A stretch of 64,000 nucleotides of DNA from an uncultured Paracoccaceae bacterium. Lineage in GTDB: Bacteria; Pseudomonadota; Alphaproteobacteria; Rhodobacterales; Rhodobacteraceae. The stretch is from positions 841,078 to 905,077 of the forward strand of contig CANMYO010000002.1 in NCBI GenBank assembly GCA_947502145.1, in the 5' to 3' direction. The notes under the pieces were generated by a model. It saw only the letters and a list, made by a program, of their open reading frames with translations. It did not search any database and was not told the origin of the DNA. Below, in pieces: positions 25,805 to 35,563 of this stretch (the first letter of the stretch is position 1; the number at the start of each line of letters is the position of its first letter). Position numbers and translations under genes: made by a program.

Positions 25805-26848
25805 ATGACTGATCTGATCATTCGCACCCAAGGCCGCGCGGGCCGCATCACGCTGAACCGCCCCGAGGCGCTGAATGCGCTCACTTGGGACATGGTAACC
25901 GGCATTCATACCGCGCTGAAAGACTGGTGGACGAACGATGCGATCGACCTGCTGATCATCGACGCCGTGGGTGACCGCGCGTTCTGTGCAGGGGGCGATA
26001 TTGCCGAGATGTACGCCACCGGCAAACGCGGTGATCTAGACTACGGGCGCCGTTTCTGGCGCGATGAATACCAGATGAATGCGGATCTGTTTCACTTTCC
26101 AAAGCCGGTTGTCACCTTCCTGCAGGGGTTTACCATGGGGGGCGGCGTTGGCGTCGGATGCCATGGCAGCCACCGGATCGTCTGTGACGGCAGCGCAATT
26201 GCCATGCCCGAATGTGGCATTGGGCTCATTCCCGATGTGGGCGGGTCCCTGCTGCTCGCTCAGGCAACGGGGCGTGTGGGTGAATACCTTGGCCTGACCG
26301 GCGACCGGATGGACCCCGGCGATGCGATTTTTGCTGAATTTGCCGACTACTTCGTCCCGCGTGGCAAATGGGAGGGGCTGATTTCAAAGCTTTGCGATAC
26401 CGGCGACCCCGCGCAGGTTGATGCTGCCGCCCTGCCCGCTCCTGACTGCAGGCTCGCAGCCTGGCAGCCGGACATTGATGCGGCGTTTGGCGGTGAAACG
26501 CTTGGCGATATCATGCGCGGGATGCCCGCCGACCTGCCAGACTCTCTGGCCCATGCGGTGAAGCTGATGCAGCGCAACGCCCCGCTCTCCATGGCTGTCG
26601 CCACAGAAGTGATCCACCGGGTGCGGATGCGCCCCACCATTTCCAATGCGCTGGATCAGGAATACCGGTTTACCCATCGGGCGGTCGAACATGGCGACTT
26701 TATCGAAGGCATACGCGCCGCCATCATCGACAAGGACCGCGCGCCAAAGTGGCAGCACGCTGACTGGCAGGCCGTTACCAGCGCGGATGTGCTCACCATG
26801 ACATTGCCACTGGGGTCAGAAGCCCTGCAATTAAAGGAAACGCCATGA
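25805..26848 (+). CDS. 3-hydroxyisobutyryl-CoA hydrolase (enoyl-CoA hydratase/isomerase family)
   Basis: A 347-residue crotonase-fold protein. FCAGGDI (about 60-66) and the oxyanion-hole segment FTMGGGVGVGCHG (about 109-121) are clear, followed by MPECGIGLIPDVG (about 138-150). The length, the ECH_2-type C-terminal domain and the context between mmsA and mmsB all point to the HIBCH branch, which frees 3-hydroxyisobutyrate from its CoA ester in valine breakdown, rather than a true hydratase. It overlaps mmsB by four bases (ATGA), so the two are coupled. Some relatives are annotated simply as enoyl-CoA hydratase. Confidence 0.88.
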   Translation: MTDLIIRTQGRAGRITLNRPEALNALTWDMVTGIHTALKDWWTNDAIDLLIIDAVGDRAFCAGGDIAEMYATGKRGDLDYGRRFWRDEYQMNADLFHFPKPVVTFLQGFTMGGGVGVGCHGSHRIVCDGSAIAMPECGIGLIPDVGGSLLLAQATGRVGEYLGLTGDRMDPGDAIFAEFADYFVPRGKWEGLISKLCDTGDPAQVDAAALPAPDCRLAAWQPDIDAAFGGETLGDIMRGMPADLPDSLAHAVKLMQRNAPLSMAVATEVIHRVRMRPTISNALDQEYRFTHRAVEHGDFIEGIRAAIIDKDRAPKWQHADWQAVTSADVLTMTLPLGSEALQLKETP

Positions 26849-27714
26849 AAATCGGATTTATCGGACTGGGCAACATGGGCGCCCCGATGGCGGCCAACCT
26901 GATCGCGGCGGGTTACGACCTGACCGGGTTTGACACTCTGGCAAAACCGGACGGTGTGCCGATGGCCGCCACCGCCGCAGCGGCCGCCAACGGTGCTGAC
27001 GTGGTCATCACAATGCTGCCCAATGGCGACATTCTACGCCTTGTTGCAGCCGAAATTCACGCTGCCATGCCAAAGGGCGCCGTACACCTCGACTGTTCAA
27101 CCGTTGATGTCGAGAGCGCGAGAAACGTCGCAGAACTAGCTGAAAAGGCTTCACTTCTTGCGGTTGATGCACCCGTCTCAGGCGGTATCGGCGGCGCCAC
27201 CAACGGCACCCTGACCTTCATGGCGGGCGGTCCAAAGGACGCCTTTGCAAAGGTGTCACCACTCTTGGACATCATGGGTCAAAAGGCGGTGCATTGCGGC
27301 GATGCAGGCAGTGGGCAAGCCGCGAAAATCTGCAACAACATGATCCTTGGCGTCACGATGATCGCCACCTGCGAGGCCTTTGTACTTGCCGACAAGCTCG
27401 GCCTCGACCGTCAGGCGATGTTTGACGTTGTCAGCACCTCCTCAGGTTATAGCTGGACCATGAACGCCTATTGCCCGGCCCCCGGTGTGGGGCCGCAAAG
27501 CCCCGCAGACAACGATTATCAGCCCGGCTTCGCGGCTGACCTCATGCTCAAGGACCTGAACCTTGCGCAAATGGCCGCCATCGCAGCAGACGCCGATACG
27601 CCGATGGGTCAGCACGCGCGCGATCTTTATGCGCAATTTGTTGAGGATGAAGACGGCGCAGGGCGTGATTTCAGCGCGATGTTGCCCCGGTTCGCAGCGC
27701 GTGGGCGGACTTAG
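26845..27714 (+). CDS. mmsB: 3-hydroxyisobutyrate dehydrogenase
   Basis: A 289-residue beta-hydroxyacid dehydrogenase. It has the N-terminal nucleotide motif GFIGLGNMGAPMAANL (4-19), the substrate-binding DAPVSGGIGGA (about 108-118) and the catalytic Lys161 in GSGQAAKICNN. It oxidises 3-hydroxyisobutyrate to methylmalonate semialdehyde, the substrate of MmsA, so this unit completes the distal valine pathway with mmsA and the HIBCH gene. Confidence 0.94.
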   Translation: MKIGFIGLGNMGAPMAANLIAAGYDLTGFDTLAKPDGVPMAATAAAAANGADVVITMLPNGDILRLVAAEIHAAMPKGAVHLDCSTVDVESARNVAELAEKASLLAVDAPVSGGIGGATNGTLTFMAGGPKDAFAKVSPLLDIMGQKAVHCGDAGSGQAAKICNNMILGVTMIATCEAFVLADKLGLDRQAMFDVVSTSSGYSWTMNAYCPAPGVGPQSPADNDYQPGFAADLMLKDLNLAQMAAIAADADTPMGQHARDLYAQFVEDEDGAGRDFSAMLPRFAARGRT

Positions 27715-27826
27715 TCGCGGATGTGGCAAACCTCCGCCACCGGTTTCGGATTGCCCTACACGCGACATATTTCGCAGTTAAGACTTCCTGAATGAACCGA
27801 CATCTGCGAACGAAATAGAGGAAGTC

Positions 27827-28327
27827 ATGATGAAACCGATCAACGTCGCAGTCGCTGCGATCTGCATCGCCGCGCTGCCAATGGCTGCGCTGGCCGAAAA
27901 GGGCGGTAACGGAAACGGCAACGGGAACCGTGGCCAGTCCGCCCAGGACAACCGCGGCCAAAACGCAAATCGCGGCAATGGCCGCAACAGCGATGGCGAA
28001 CTGAACCGCGCCAATGGGAATAGTGCCAATGCGCGCGCCAACCCCAGCCAGGGCTTCTGCCCACCCGGGTTGCGCAAGCGCGACACCGGCTGCGTGCCAC
28101 CCGGCGAGGCCGCCAATGGCACGACGGCTGCCGAATGGGCCGAAAAGCAGGGCTATCGTTATGTCGCCGGGACGCAGCTTGAACCATCTGAATACACGCT
28201 CCTGCCCAACTATGGCGATTATGACCTGCCTGATCTCGATCCGGGCGAAGCCTACGCGGTGATCAACCGCACGGCCGTGGTGATCGAAGAGGATTCCGGC
28301 ATTCTGCTGCGCGTTGCGACCCGATAG
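27827..28327 (+). CDS. Small exported Asn/Gly-rich protein
   Basis: A 166-residue protein with a signal peptide (cleavage after ALA at about 23), a low-complexity stretch (about 25-75) rich in Asn, Gly and Arg, a short Cys-containing segment FCPPGLRKRDTGCVPPG, and a C-terminal part with a Tyr-rich section that could form a small domain. It resembles RcnB-like or generic periplasmic proteins that are widespread in Rhodobacterales and often mislabelled as excinuclease. I assign no function. GAGGAAGTC precedes two adjacent ATG codons. Confidence 0.7.
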   Translation: MMKPINVAVAAICIAALPMAALAEKGGNGNGNGNRGQSAQDNRGQNANRGNGRNSDGELNRANGNSANARANPSQGFCPPGLRKRDTGCVPPGEAANGTTAAEWAEKQGYRYVAGTQLEPSEYTLLPNYGDYDLPDLDPGEAYAVINRTAVVIEEDSGILLRVATR

Positions 28328-28408
28328 CGGTTTGATCCGGATCAAGGTGAACACCGGCCCCCCCGGGTTAGAATTTGGCAGATTTCCACGGAAGAGGAGA
28401 GATGTCCC

Positions 28409-28615
28409 ATGTTCAAAACCAACGAGGGTCTTGTTGACCGCATTCTGCGCGTTGTTGTCGGGCTTGCCCTGCTAGGCTGGTTTTTCTTCGACCAGTCCGG
28501 CGGTGTCTGGCACTACGCCAAACTGATCGGCATCGTCCCGCTGGTCACCGGGCTGATCGGGTCCTGTCCGGTCTACAGCGTGCTTGGCATCCGCACCTGC
28601 ACGCTCAAGAACTGA
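28409..28615 (+). CDS. DUF2892 / YgaP-type small membrane protein
   Basis: A 68-residue protein with two membrane segments (about 13-30 and 36-55) and a conserved LIGSCPVYSVLGI-type end containing Cys. It begins TNEGLVDRILRVVVGLAL, the standard DUF2892 start. In YgaP the domain is joined to a rhodanese; here it stands alone. A sulfur-related role is only suggested by that relation. It is 82 bases downstream of the Asn/Gly-rich gene, in the same direction. Confidence 0.88.
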   Translation: MFKTNEGLVDRILRVVVGLALLGWFFFDQSGGVWHYAKLIGIVPLVTGLIGSCPVYSVLGIRTCTLKN

Positions 28616-28665
28616 CACACGCACATTGATATGGCGCAGCGCATCACAGCGCGCTGCGCCCCGAC

Positions 28666-29361
28666 CTAGCGGATACTTACGCTGCCTGCGCTGCTGACGT
28701 CCTCGCGGATCACCTCTGCCCCGCCCCACAGCGCGATGCTCCCGCCAGAACTGGCCGCAACTTCGGCCGTCTCACTGGCTGAAGCGCGCAGCGCTGCGCC
28801 GCTTGACGCGCTGATCTCCGCGATCTTGCAGGTCAATCCGCGCAAATCGACATTGGCCCCCGATGAGGCCTGCGCGCGAAGGTCCCTGCAGCGGCCCTCC
28901 GCATCAAGATTTGCACCGCTTGAAACATCTATCCGCAGGCGGTCCAGGTCCATCTCATCCAATGTGATGATCGCTCCAGAACTGCCATCAACCCGCGTCA
29001 GCATCTTTGCGCCATTGACCGACATTTCCGACCCGGAAGATGCCTCAACCTCGCTCAACGCCGGCATTGAAATGGTTACCGCAAAGCGATCTCGACGTGA
29101 CGCGCTCAGCAATCCCCAGCCGACTTTGCGCGATATGATCAGCCGATCCCCGTGCTTTTCTATCTCAAGTCGATCCAGATCACCGCGCCAGGCCTCGGCA
29201 GAAATGCCATAATCCGCGCCGACCGTCACATCCACGACGATCCCCGCGCTCACTTCGACCTCATCAAATCCGGCGATGTCGATCGTCCGGGATTCTGCAT
29301 GCGCCTTCATCCCGAATCCGACAACAATCGACGTCGATAATACAATTGTGCGTAATGCCAT
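28666..29361 (-). CDS. Head GIN-domain (DUF2807) exported protein
   Basis: A 231-residue exported protein with signal peptide (cleavage near HAESR). The DUF2807 'putative auto-transporter adhesin, head GIN' fold is shown by the regular SSGA or SSGS steps (about 105-225: ASSGSE, SSGAI, SSGANL, SSGANV, SSGAAL, SSGGSI, SSAGSV) expected for a right-handed beta-helix. The ATG at 29361 is preferred since GGAGGATGAG sits before it. The function of these proteins is not established. Confidence 0.85.
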   Translation of the reverse strand: MALRTIVLSTSIVVGFGMKAHAESRTIDIAGFDEVEVSAGIVVDVTVGADYGISAEAWRGDLDRLEIEKHGDRLIISRKVGWGLLSASRRDRFAVTISMPALSEVEASSGSEMSVNGAKMLTRVDGSSGAIITLDEMDLDRLRIDVSSGANLDAEGRCRDLRAQASSGANVDLRGLTCKIAEISASSGAALRASASETAEVAASSGGSIALWGGAEVIREDVSSAGSVSIR

Positions 29362-29520
29362 CTCATCCTCCATCTGCGACTTACTCGAAGTAATGTAACA
29401 AGCATTAACTTTAAAGTGTGCCAGAGTGATAATCTGTCACGACCCTGACATCTCATGACAAAATCGCGGACCGATGGGTCAGGCCGTGCAGTCCAAAGCC
29501 GGGATCCCCAGTAAAGCGCG

Positions 29521-32379
29521 CTATTCAGCCGCCACGCGCCCGGGTTTCAACATATCGCCCAGATACCGACCGGTGTGGCTTTCGGCGATGCCGGCCACTT
29601 GCTCCGGCGTGCCTACGGCAACGATCTGGCCACCGCCATCGCCACCTTCGGGTCCGATATCAATGATATGATCGGCCGTTTTGACCACATCGAGGTTATG
29701 TTCGATCACAACAACCGAATTACCCTGATCAACCAGTTCGTGCAGCACCTCAAGCAACTTGCGCACGTCCTCAAAATGAAGTCCCGTGGTTGGCTCATCC
29801 AGGATATAAAGCGTGCGACCCGTGGATTGTTTGGCAAGTTCCTTTGACAGCTTGACCCGCTGCGCCTCTCCGCCAGACAGGGTCGTGGCCTGCTGACCGA
29901 CCTTGATATACCCCAAGCCCACACGCATCAGCGCATCCATCTTGGATCGGATCGACGGCACCGCCCTAAAAAACTCCTGCGCGTCTTCGACCGTCATGTC
30001 CAACACATCCGCGATGCTTTTGCCCTTGAAACGGATCTCAAGCGTTTCGCGGTTGTAGCGTGCACCCTTGCAGGTTTCGCAGGTGACATAGACATCGGGC
30101 AGAAAGTGCATCTCGATCTTGATGACGCCATCACCCTGACAGGCCTCGCAGCGTCCGCCCTTGACGTTGAACGAAAACCGACCTGGCTTATACCCGCGCG
30201 CCTTGGCCTCTGGCAGACCGGCGAACCAATCGCGGATCGGGGTAAAGGCCCCGGTATAGGTTGCCGGGTTTGATCGCGGTGTGCGACCGATCGGGCGCTG
30301 GTCAATGTCGATCACCTTGTCCAGATGCTCCAACCCTTTGATGGTCTCGCAGGGGGCCGGCGTCTGGCGCGCGCCGTTCAGTTTCATGCTGGCAGTTTTG
30401 AACAATGTTTCAATGGTCAGGGTCGATTTGCCGCCCCCCGACACACCAGTGACACAGACGAACTTGCCCAGCGGAAAATCCGCGGTGACGCTTTGCAAAT
30501 TGTTGCCAGTGGCCTTGACGACTGACAGCTTCTTTTTGTTGCCCTTGCGCCGCTTGGCGGGCACTGCAATTTCACGTCGCCCTGACAGATAATCCCCGGT
30601 CACCGACCCTTCGGTGGCAATCAGTTCTGGTACCGTGCCCTTGGCGACAATCTCGCCGCCATGCACCCCGGCCCCGGGTCCAATATCAAAGACATAATCC
30701 GCCTCGCGGATCGCTTCTTCGTCGTGCTCTACGACGATCACGGTATTTCCCTGATCCCGGAGGTTTTTCAGCGTTGTGAGCAGCCGATTGTTGTCACGCT
30801 GGTGCAACCCGATCGAGGGTTCATCCAGCACATAGAGAACCCCGGTCAGCCCGGACCCGATCTGGCTGGCGAGCCTGATCCGCTGGCTTTCGCCCCCCGA
30901 CAAAGTGCCGGAATTACGGCTCAGTGTCAGATATTCAAGGCCCACATTGTTCAGAAACCCCAGCCGCTCGCGAATTTCCTTCAGGATCGCGCGGGCAATC
31001 TCGTTCTTTTGGTTGCTCAGATGTCCCGGCACCCGTTCGGTCCAGTCAAAGGCCTCTTTGATCGACATCTGCACGATCTCGCCGACATGCTTCTTGCCGA
31101 TCTTCACGGCCAGGGCTTCGGGGCGCAGCCGGTAGCCACCACAGTCAGCACAGGCCCGGTTGTTCTGGAACTGCTCGAACTCCTCGCGAATCCAGTTGCT
31201 GTCTGTCTCGCGGTAGCGGCGCTCCATGTTGGGGATCACGCCCTCAAATGGCCGCTCAACCTGATAGACTCGCCCACCTTCGTCATAGCGGAACTTAATC
31301 TCTTCCTTGCCTGACCCCCGCAGGAACACATTCTGCACTTTTGGGTCCAGATCCTTCCAGCGCGCATTGCGGTCAAAACCATAGTGCTTTGCAATTGCTT
31401 CGATTGTCTGCAGGAAATAGGGGCTTTTGCCCTTCCGCCACGGGGCCAGAGCACCGTCAGCAATCTTCAAAGTCTGATCAGGAACAACCAGCCGCTCATC
31501 AAAGAACAGCTCAACCCCCAGCCCGTCACAGGTCGGGCAGGCCCCAAAAGGCGCGTTGAATGAAAACAGCCGTGGCTCAATCTCGGGGATTGTAAAGCCG
31601 CTGACAGGGCAGGCAAAATTCTCCGAAAACGTGAACCGCTGGGGCTCGCCTTCTTGTGGAGCAGTTTCGAGAACCGTGATCCCATCAGCCAGATCAAGTG
31701 CCGTGCGAAAGGAATCCGCCAGCCGGGTTTCAAGCCCCTCACGCACCACAATCCGGTCCACCACCACGTCGATGTCATGGCGAAACTTCTTGTCCAGCGT
31801 CGGGGGTTCGTCCAACTCGAAAAACTGGCCGTCAACCTTGACCCGCTGGAACCCCTGCTTGCGTAGTTCAAGAAACTCCTTTCGGTACTCGCCCTTTCGG
31901 TCGCGCACGATGGGGGCCAGCAGATATCCACGTGTGCCCTCGTCCATCGCCATGACGCGGTCAACCATATCCTGCACCTGCTGTGCCTCAATGGGCAGTC
32001 CGGTGGCCGGACTGTAGGGCGTACCTGCGCGCGCAAACAGCAATCGCATGTAGTCGTAGATTTCCGTCACCGTGCCGACGGTCGAACGCGGATTCTTTGA
32101 CGTGGTTTTTTGTTCAATTGAAATTGCCGGAGACAGCCCACTGATGTGATCCACGTCGGGCTTTTCCATCATGTCCAGAAATTGGCGGGCATAGGCGCTC
32201 AGGCTTTCGACATAGCGGCGCTGCCCTTCAGCATAGATCGTGTCGAAGGCCAGGCTCGATTTGCCGGACCCTGACAGGCCGGTAATAACGACAAGCTGAT
32301 CACGCGGAATATCGACATCGATATTCTTCAGATTATGCTCGCGCGCACCCCGCACTTCGATGTTCTTCAGTTCAGCCAT
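29521..32379 (-). CDS. uvrA: Excinuclease ABC subunit A
   Basis: A 952-residue nucleotide-excision repair protein that finds bulky DNA lesions with UvrB. It has two ATP-binding halves: Walker [10 protein letters not shown] (about 34-42) and GVSGGGKST (about 640-648), ABC signatures [12 protein letters not shown] (about 490) and [12 protein letters not shown] (about 830), and zinc-binding CPTCDGLG and CEACQGDG...CETCKG motifs. Length is normal for the family. The region ahead (32380-32712) has no clear gene, so it probably has its own promoter; a LexA site was not obvious. Confidence 0.98.
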   Translation of the reverse strand: MAELKNIEVRGAREHNLKNIDVDIPRDQLVVITGLSGSGKSSLAFDTIYAEGQRRYVESLSAYARQFLDMMEKPDVDHISGLSPAISIEQKTTSKNPRSTVGTVTEIYDYMRLLFARAGTPYSPATGLPIEAQQVQDMVDRVMAMDEGTRGYLLAPIVRDRKGEYRKEFLELRKQGFQRVKVDGQFFELDEPPTLDKKFRHDIDVVVDRIVVREGLETRLADSFRTALDLADGITVLETAPQEGEPQRFTFSENFACPVSGFTIPEIEPRLFSFNAPFGACPTCDGLGVELFFDERLVVPDQTLKIADGALAPWRKGKSPYFLQTIEAIAKHYGFDRNARWKDLDPKVQNVFLRGSGKEEIKFRYDEGGRVYQVERPFEGVIPNMERRYRETDSNWIREEFEQFQNNRACADCGGYRLRPEALAVKIGKKHVGEIVQMSIKEAFDWTERVPGHLSNQKNEIARAILKEIRERLGFLNNVGLEYLTLSRNSGTLSGGESQRIRLASQIGSGLTGVLYVLDEPSIGLHQRDNNRLLTTLKNLRDQGNTVIVVEHDEEAIREADYVFDIGPGAGVHGGEIVAKGTVPELIATEGSVTGDYLSGRREIAVPAKRRKGNKKKLSVVKATGNNLQSVTADFPLGKFVCVTGVSGGGKSTLTIETLFKTASMKLNGARQTPAPCETIKGLEHLDKVIDIDQRPIGRTPRSNPATYTGAFTPIRDWFAGLPEAKARGYKPGRFSFNVKGGRCEACQGDGVIKIEMHFLPDVYVTCETCKGARYNRETLEIRFKGKSIADVLDMTVEDAQEFFRAVPSIRSKMDALMRVGLGYIKVGQQATTLSGGEAQRVKLSKELAKQSTGRTLYILDEPTTGLHFEDVRKLLEVLHELVDQGNSVVVIEHNLDVVKTADHIIDIGPEGGDGGGQIVAVGTPEQVAGIAESHTGRYLGDMLKPGRVAAE

Positions 32380-32712
32380 GTCTGCCCCCGCAAGTCGCCC
32401 TGCTAGACATAGCCACGGGCGCCCAAAATGCCAGTGAATATTTAGAACAATTAGGGAACATTAACAACAAAAAAGGGGCCGCGGCAGATGGCGCGCGCCG
32501 ATTTCCGCCCGGCGTCCCCCGTTCACCGCGATTCCAGCTCAGGGCACCGTGCCGACTTTTCCCAACCGGGCGATGGGGACATATACGATCTGCGCTACAT
32601 GCTGTGGCAGCGTGACCCATGGTAAGGTTTTCCCGTCCTGCGCCTTTGGCCGACTAGCCAGTCGTGCAATCCCATGCTTAGATTGCCGCATGGTTTTTCG
32701 GGAGATTTCTTG

Positions 32713-35430
32713 ATGCGCGCACTGATTTATTCGATTTCGTTGATGCTTTTTGCAGGCATTGCCACGGCACAGGATAAACCCAACACGATCCTCGTAATGG
32801 ACGGGTCCGGCTCGATGTGGGGCCAGATTGATGGCGTCGCAAAAATCACCATTGCGCAGCAGGTCGTCACCGATTTGCTTGAAACCCTGCCGGAAGACCA
32901 GCGGCTTGGCCTGATTGCCTATGGCCATCGCGAGCGGGGCAATTGCACCGATATTGAAACCCTTGTCGCACCTGGCAGCGGCACCCGCGCAGCGATCGCC
33001 GACGCCGTTAACGGGATCAAGCCACTGGGCAAGACCCCCATGACCGACAGTGTCATCGCCGCCGCCGAGGCGCTGCGCTATACTGAGGACAGCGCCACCG
33101 TGATCCTCGTGTCTGACGGGGTTGAAACCTGCAACCCTGACCCCTGCGCGGCAGCCCGTCTGCTGGAAGAGGCCGGCATTGATTTCACCGCCCATGTTAT
33201 TGGCTTTGACGTAACCGGCGACGCGGAGGCGCTGACGCAGATGCAATGCATCGCCGCTGAAACCGGCGGCCAGTTCCTCACAGCCTCAAACGCCACAGAA
33301 CTTGGTGCGGCGCTAAACACCGTTGTCGAGGACCCCGAACCAATCACCGTCTCGGGTGTTTTTCGGGCCACTGATGAAACGCCAGGCGGCGCGATCCTGA
33401 CGGATCAGTTCATCTGGGACGTCGCAAGCGACACTGACGTGATTTTTGATGATCAGGAAGGCAACCCGTTAGAGGCAGTCCTTCCTCCGGGGGATTATAC
33501 GGCCACGGCCTACCGCGTGGTTGATGAGCTTGAATTGTCGACCACCTTTACCGTGACCGGCACGACAGATTCCATTGTCGCCATCCCCTTCCCCCGGATC
33601 ATCCCCAAAGCCGCGCTTGATGCGCCTGAATCCGCGCCGGGTGGATCAACCGTGATGGTCTCCTGGACGGGGCCGGATGAGAACCTCGACAACGTGCAGG
33701 TGGTGCTCGGCAACGGACGGTATTTTGACTATACCTACACCAGGGATGGCAATCCGGTGCCCATCATCCTGCCGGTGCAGCCAGGCACCTACGAATTGCG
33801 CTATGTGTTCAAAGATCGCGAAACGATCGCAACCCGCCCGATCACCGTGACGGAAATCGACCTTGGCCTTGACGCGCCCGACAGCGTGCCGGTCGGATCA
33901 CAATTCCAGGTCGGCTGGACCGGGCCAGATGCCCACCTTGATAACGTGCAGATTGGACCAGTTGGAGGCGGCTATTCCAATTATTCCTACACGGAGCGTG
34001 GCAACCCGGTGACGCTGACCGCACCGGCGGACCCCGGCACCTACGAACTGCGCTACGTGTTCCTTGACCGTGAAACGATCTTTACCCGCCCCATCGACGT
34101 GACGGACGTCAAGGCCCAGCTGATCGCGCCTGACAGCGTGCCTGCTGGGTCCACCGTTTCCGTAGGCTGGGATGGGCCGGACTACGACGGCGATTACATC
34201 AGCATTGGCCAGACCGGGGAAAACTACATCAAGTTTACCTACACCCGCGAAGGCAACCCGGTAGATATCCTGATGCCGACAGAGCCCGGCGACTATGAGT
34301 TGCGCTACCAGCTGCGGGAAGGCAATGAAATCATTGCCACCCGCGCCATCACCCTGACCCCGATTGATGCGACACTGCAGGCCCCTCAGGATGCGGTCGC
34401 AGGTGGCACGATCAGTGTGACATGGACCGGGCCAGATTACCGCAACGACTACATCGGTATTGGCGAAATCGGTGCCAACAGTACCGATGCATGGGAAAAC
34501 TTCTTTTATACCCGTGACGGCAGCCCTGCCGATCTTGTCGTGCCAACGGATCCGGGAGAGTACGTAATCTCCTACTTCCTTGGACAGGACCGCAGCGTGC
34601 TGGCGTCTGTGCCGATTACCATCACCGAAGTCGGCGCCAGCCTGTCGCTGCCTGACACCGCCGTGGCTGGATCAACCGTACCGGTGACGTGGCAAGGGCC
34701 GGATTACCGCAACGACTATATCGGCATCGGCGAAGTTGGCGCGCGCTCTAACGATCGTTGGGACAATTTCTTTTACACGCGCGACGGATCACCCGGTGAA
34801 TTGGTGATACCAACCGCGCCAGGCGACTATCTTGTCAGCTATTTTGTTGGACAGGATCGCAGCATCCTGACCACGGTTCCGATGACGATCACGCCGGTCA
34901 AAGCCAGCGTCACAGCCCCGGCCGAAGCAATTGCAGGCGAAACTGTCAGCATCCTCTGGGACGGGCCAGACTACCGGAACGACTACATCGGGATTGGAGA
35001 GGTCGGCGCACGCTCTAACGACCGCTGGGACAACTTCTTTTACACGCGCGATGGCACACCCGGCGAACTGGTGATTCCGACCAAACCGGGCAGCTACCAG
35101 ATCAGCTATTTCATGGGACAAGACCGCAGTATCCTGTTCACCACCCCGATCGAGGTCACGGCGGTCAAGGCACAGCTTCTTGCGCCCGGTACCGCCTCGG
35201 CTGGCAGCGATCTGGTAATCGGTTGGGACGGACCGGATTACAGGAACGATTATATCGGGATCGGTCGCGTTGACGCGGACGGGAACAAGATGTGGGAGAG
35301 TTTCTCCTATACCCGCAACGGCAACCCCGTCACCGTCACCGTTCCAGAGGACAAAGGCGATTATCTGATCAGATATTTCCTGGGTCAGGATCGCAGCGTC
35401 ATCGCATCCATGCCGCTGATTGTGGATTAG
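32713..35430 (+). CDS. Secreted vWA protein with seven tandem modules
   Basis: A 905-residue secreted protein. ATG 32713 with GGGAGATTTC upstream starts a clear signal peptide (cleavage near residue 20). A von Willebrand A domain follows (about 24-205) with an intact metal site: D30-G-S32-G-S34, then PMTDS. A linker domain spans about 206-298. The rest is seven tandem modules of 83-89 residues. Each has the pattern 'AP.....G....V.W.GPD', a tyrosine-rich strand and 'PGDY.L/I.YF..'. Modules 4-7 share PDYRNDYIGIG and modules 5 and 6 are nearly identical. A surface or periplasmic binding role is likely; the partner is unknown. Confidence 0.85.
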   Translation: MRALIYSISLMLFAGIATAQDKPNTILVMDGSGSMWGQIDGVAKITIAQQVVTDLLETLPEDQRLGLIAYGHRERGNCTDIETLVAPGSGTRAAIADAVNGIKPLGKTPMTDSVIAAAEALRYTEDSATVILVSDGVETCNPDPCAAARLLEEAGIDFTAHVIGFDVTGDAEALTQMQCIAAETGGQFLTASNATELGAALNTVVEDPEPITVSGVFRATDETPGGAILTDQFIWDVASDTDVIFDDQEGNPLEAVLPPGDYTATAYRVVDELELSTTFTVTGTTDSIVAIPFPRIIPKAALDAPESAPGGSTVMVSWTGPDENLDNVQVVLGNGRYFDYTYTRDGNPVPIILPVQPGTYELRYVFKDRETIATRPITVTEIDLGLDAPDSVPVGSQFQVGWTGPDAHLDNVQIGPVGGGYSNYSYTERGNPVTLTAPADPGTYELRYVFLDRETIFTRPIDVTDVKAQLIAPDSVPAGSTVSVGWDGPDYDGDYISIGQTGENYIKFTYTREGNPVDILMPTEPGDYELRYQLREGNEIIATRAITLTPIDATLQAPQDAVAGGTISVTWTGPDYRNDYIGIGEIGANSTDAWENFFYTRDGSPADLVVPTDPGEYVISYFLGQDRSVLASVPITITEVGASLSLPDTAVAGSTVPVTWQGPDYRNDYIGIGEVGARSNDRWDNFFYTRDGSPGELVIPTAPGDYLVSYFVGQDRSILTTVPMTITPVKASVTAPAEAIAGETVSILWDGPDYRNDYIGIGEVGARSNDRWDNFFYTRDGTPGELVIPTKPGSYQISYFMGQDRSILFTTPIEVTAVKAQLLAPGTASAGSDLVIGWDGPDYRNDYIGIGRVDADGNKMWESFSYTRNGNPVTVTVPEDKGDYLIRYFLGQDRSVIASMPLIVD
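33600..35427 (+). repeat. Seven tandem protein-coding repeats of about 260 bases
   Basis: The modules begin at about 33609, 33855, 34107, 34368, 34635, 34902 and 35169. The first three lack the YRNDY motif; the last four carry it, with units 5 and 6 closest. The graded similarity suggests expansion from the C-terminal side. Confidence 0.8.
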
Positions 35431-35452
35431 GTTAAGGGATCTTAATCATCGT

Positions 35453-35480
35453 AAAGCCCGCTCAGATATGAACGGGCTTT
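35453..35480. terminator. Bidirectional hairpin between the vWA gene and lpdA
   Basis: AAAGCCCG (35453-35460) and CGGGCTTT (35473-35480) with a 12-base loop, between convergent genes. The A/T ends suit both strands. Confidence 0.6.
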
Positions 35481-35563
35481 AACAAGTCTTGCCATATGGA
35501 TTGTTGGCAGGATGTGCATGCATTGTGCATCGCGCCAATTGTTAACAACGGCGCATTAACACA

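Noticed and set aside
32380..32712. Possible gene remnant between uvrA and the vWA gene
   Set aside because: A minus-strand stretch reads DGKTLPWVTLPQHVAQIVYVPIARLG near 32540-32650, but no start, ribosome site or family is evident and most of the frame overlaps the vWA gene. I see nothing else in these 333 bases.
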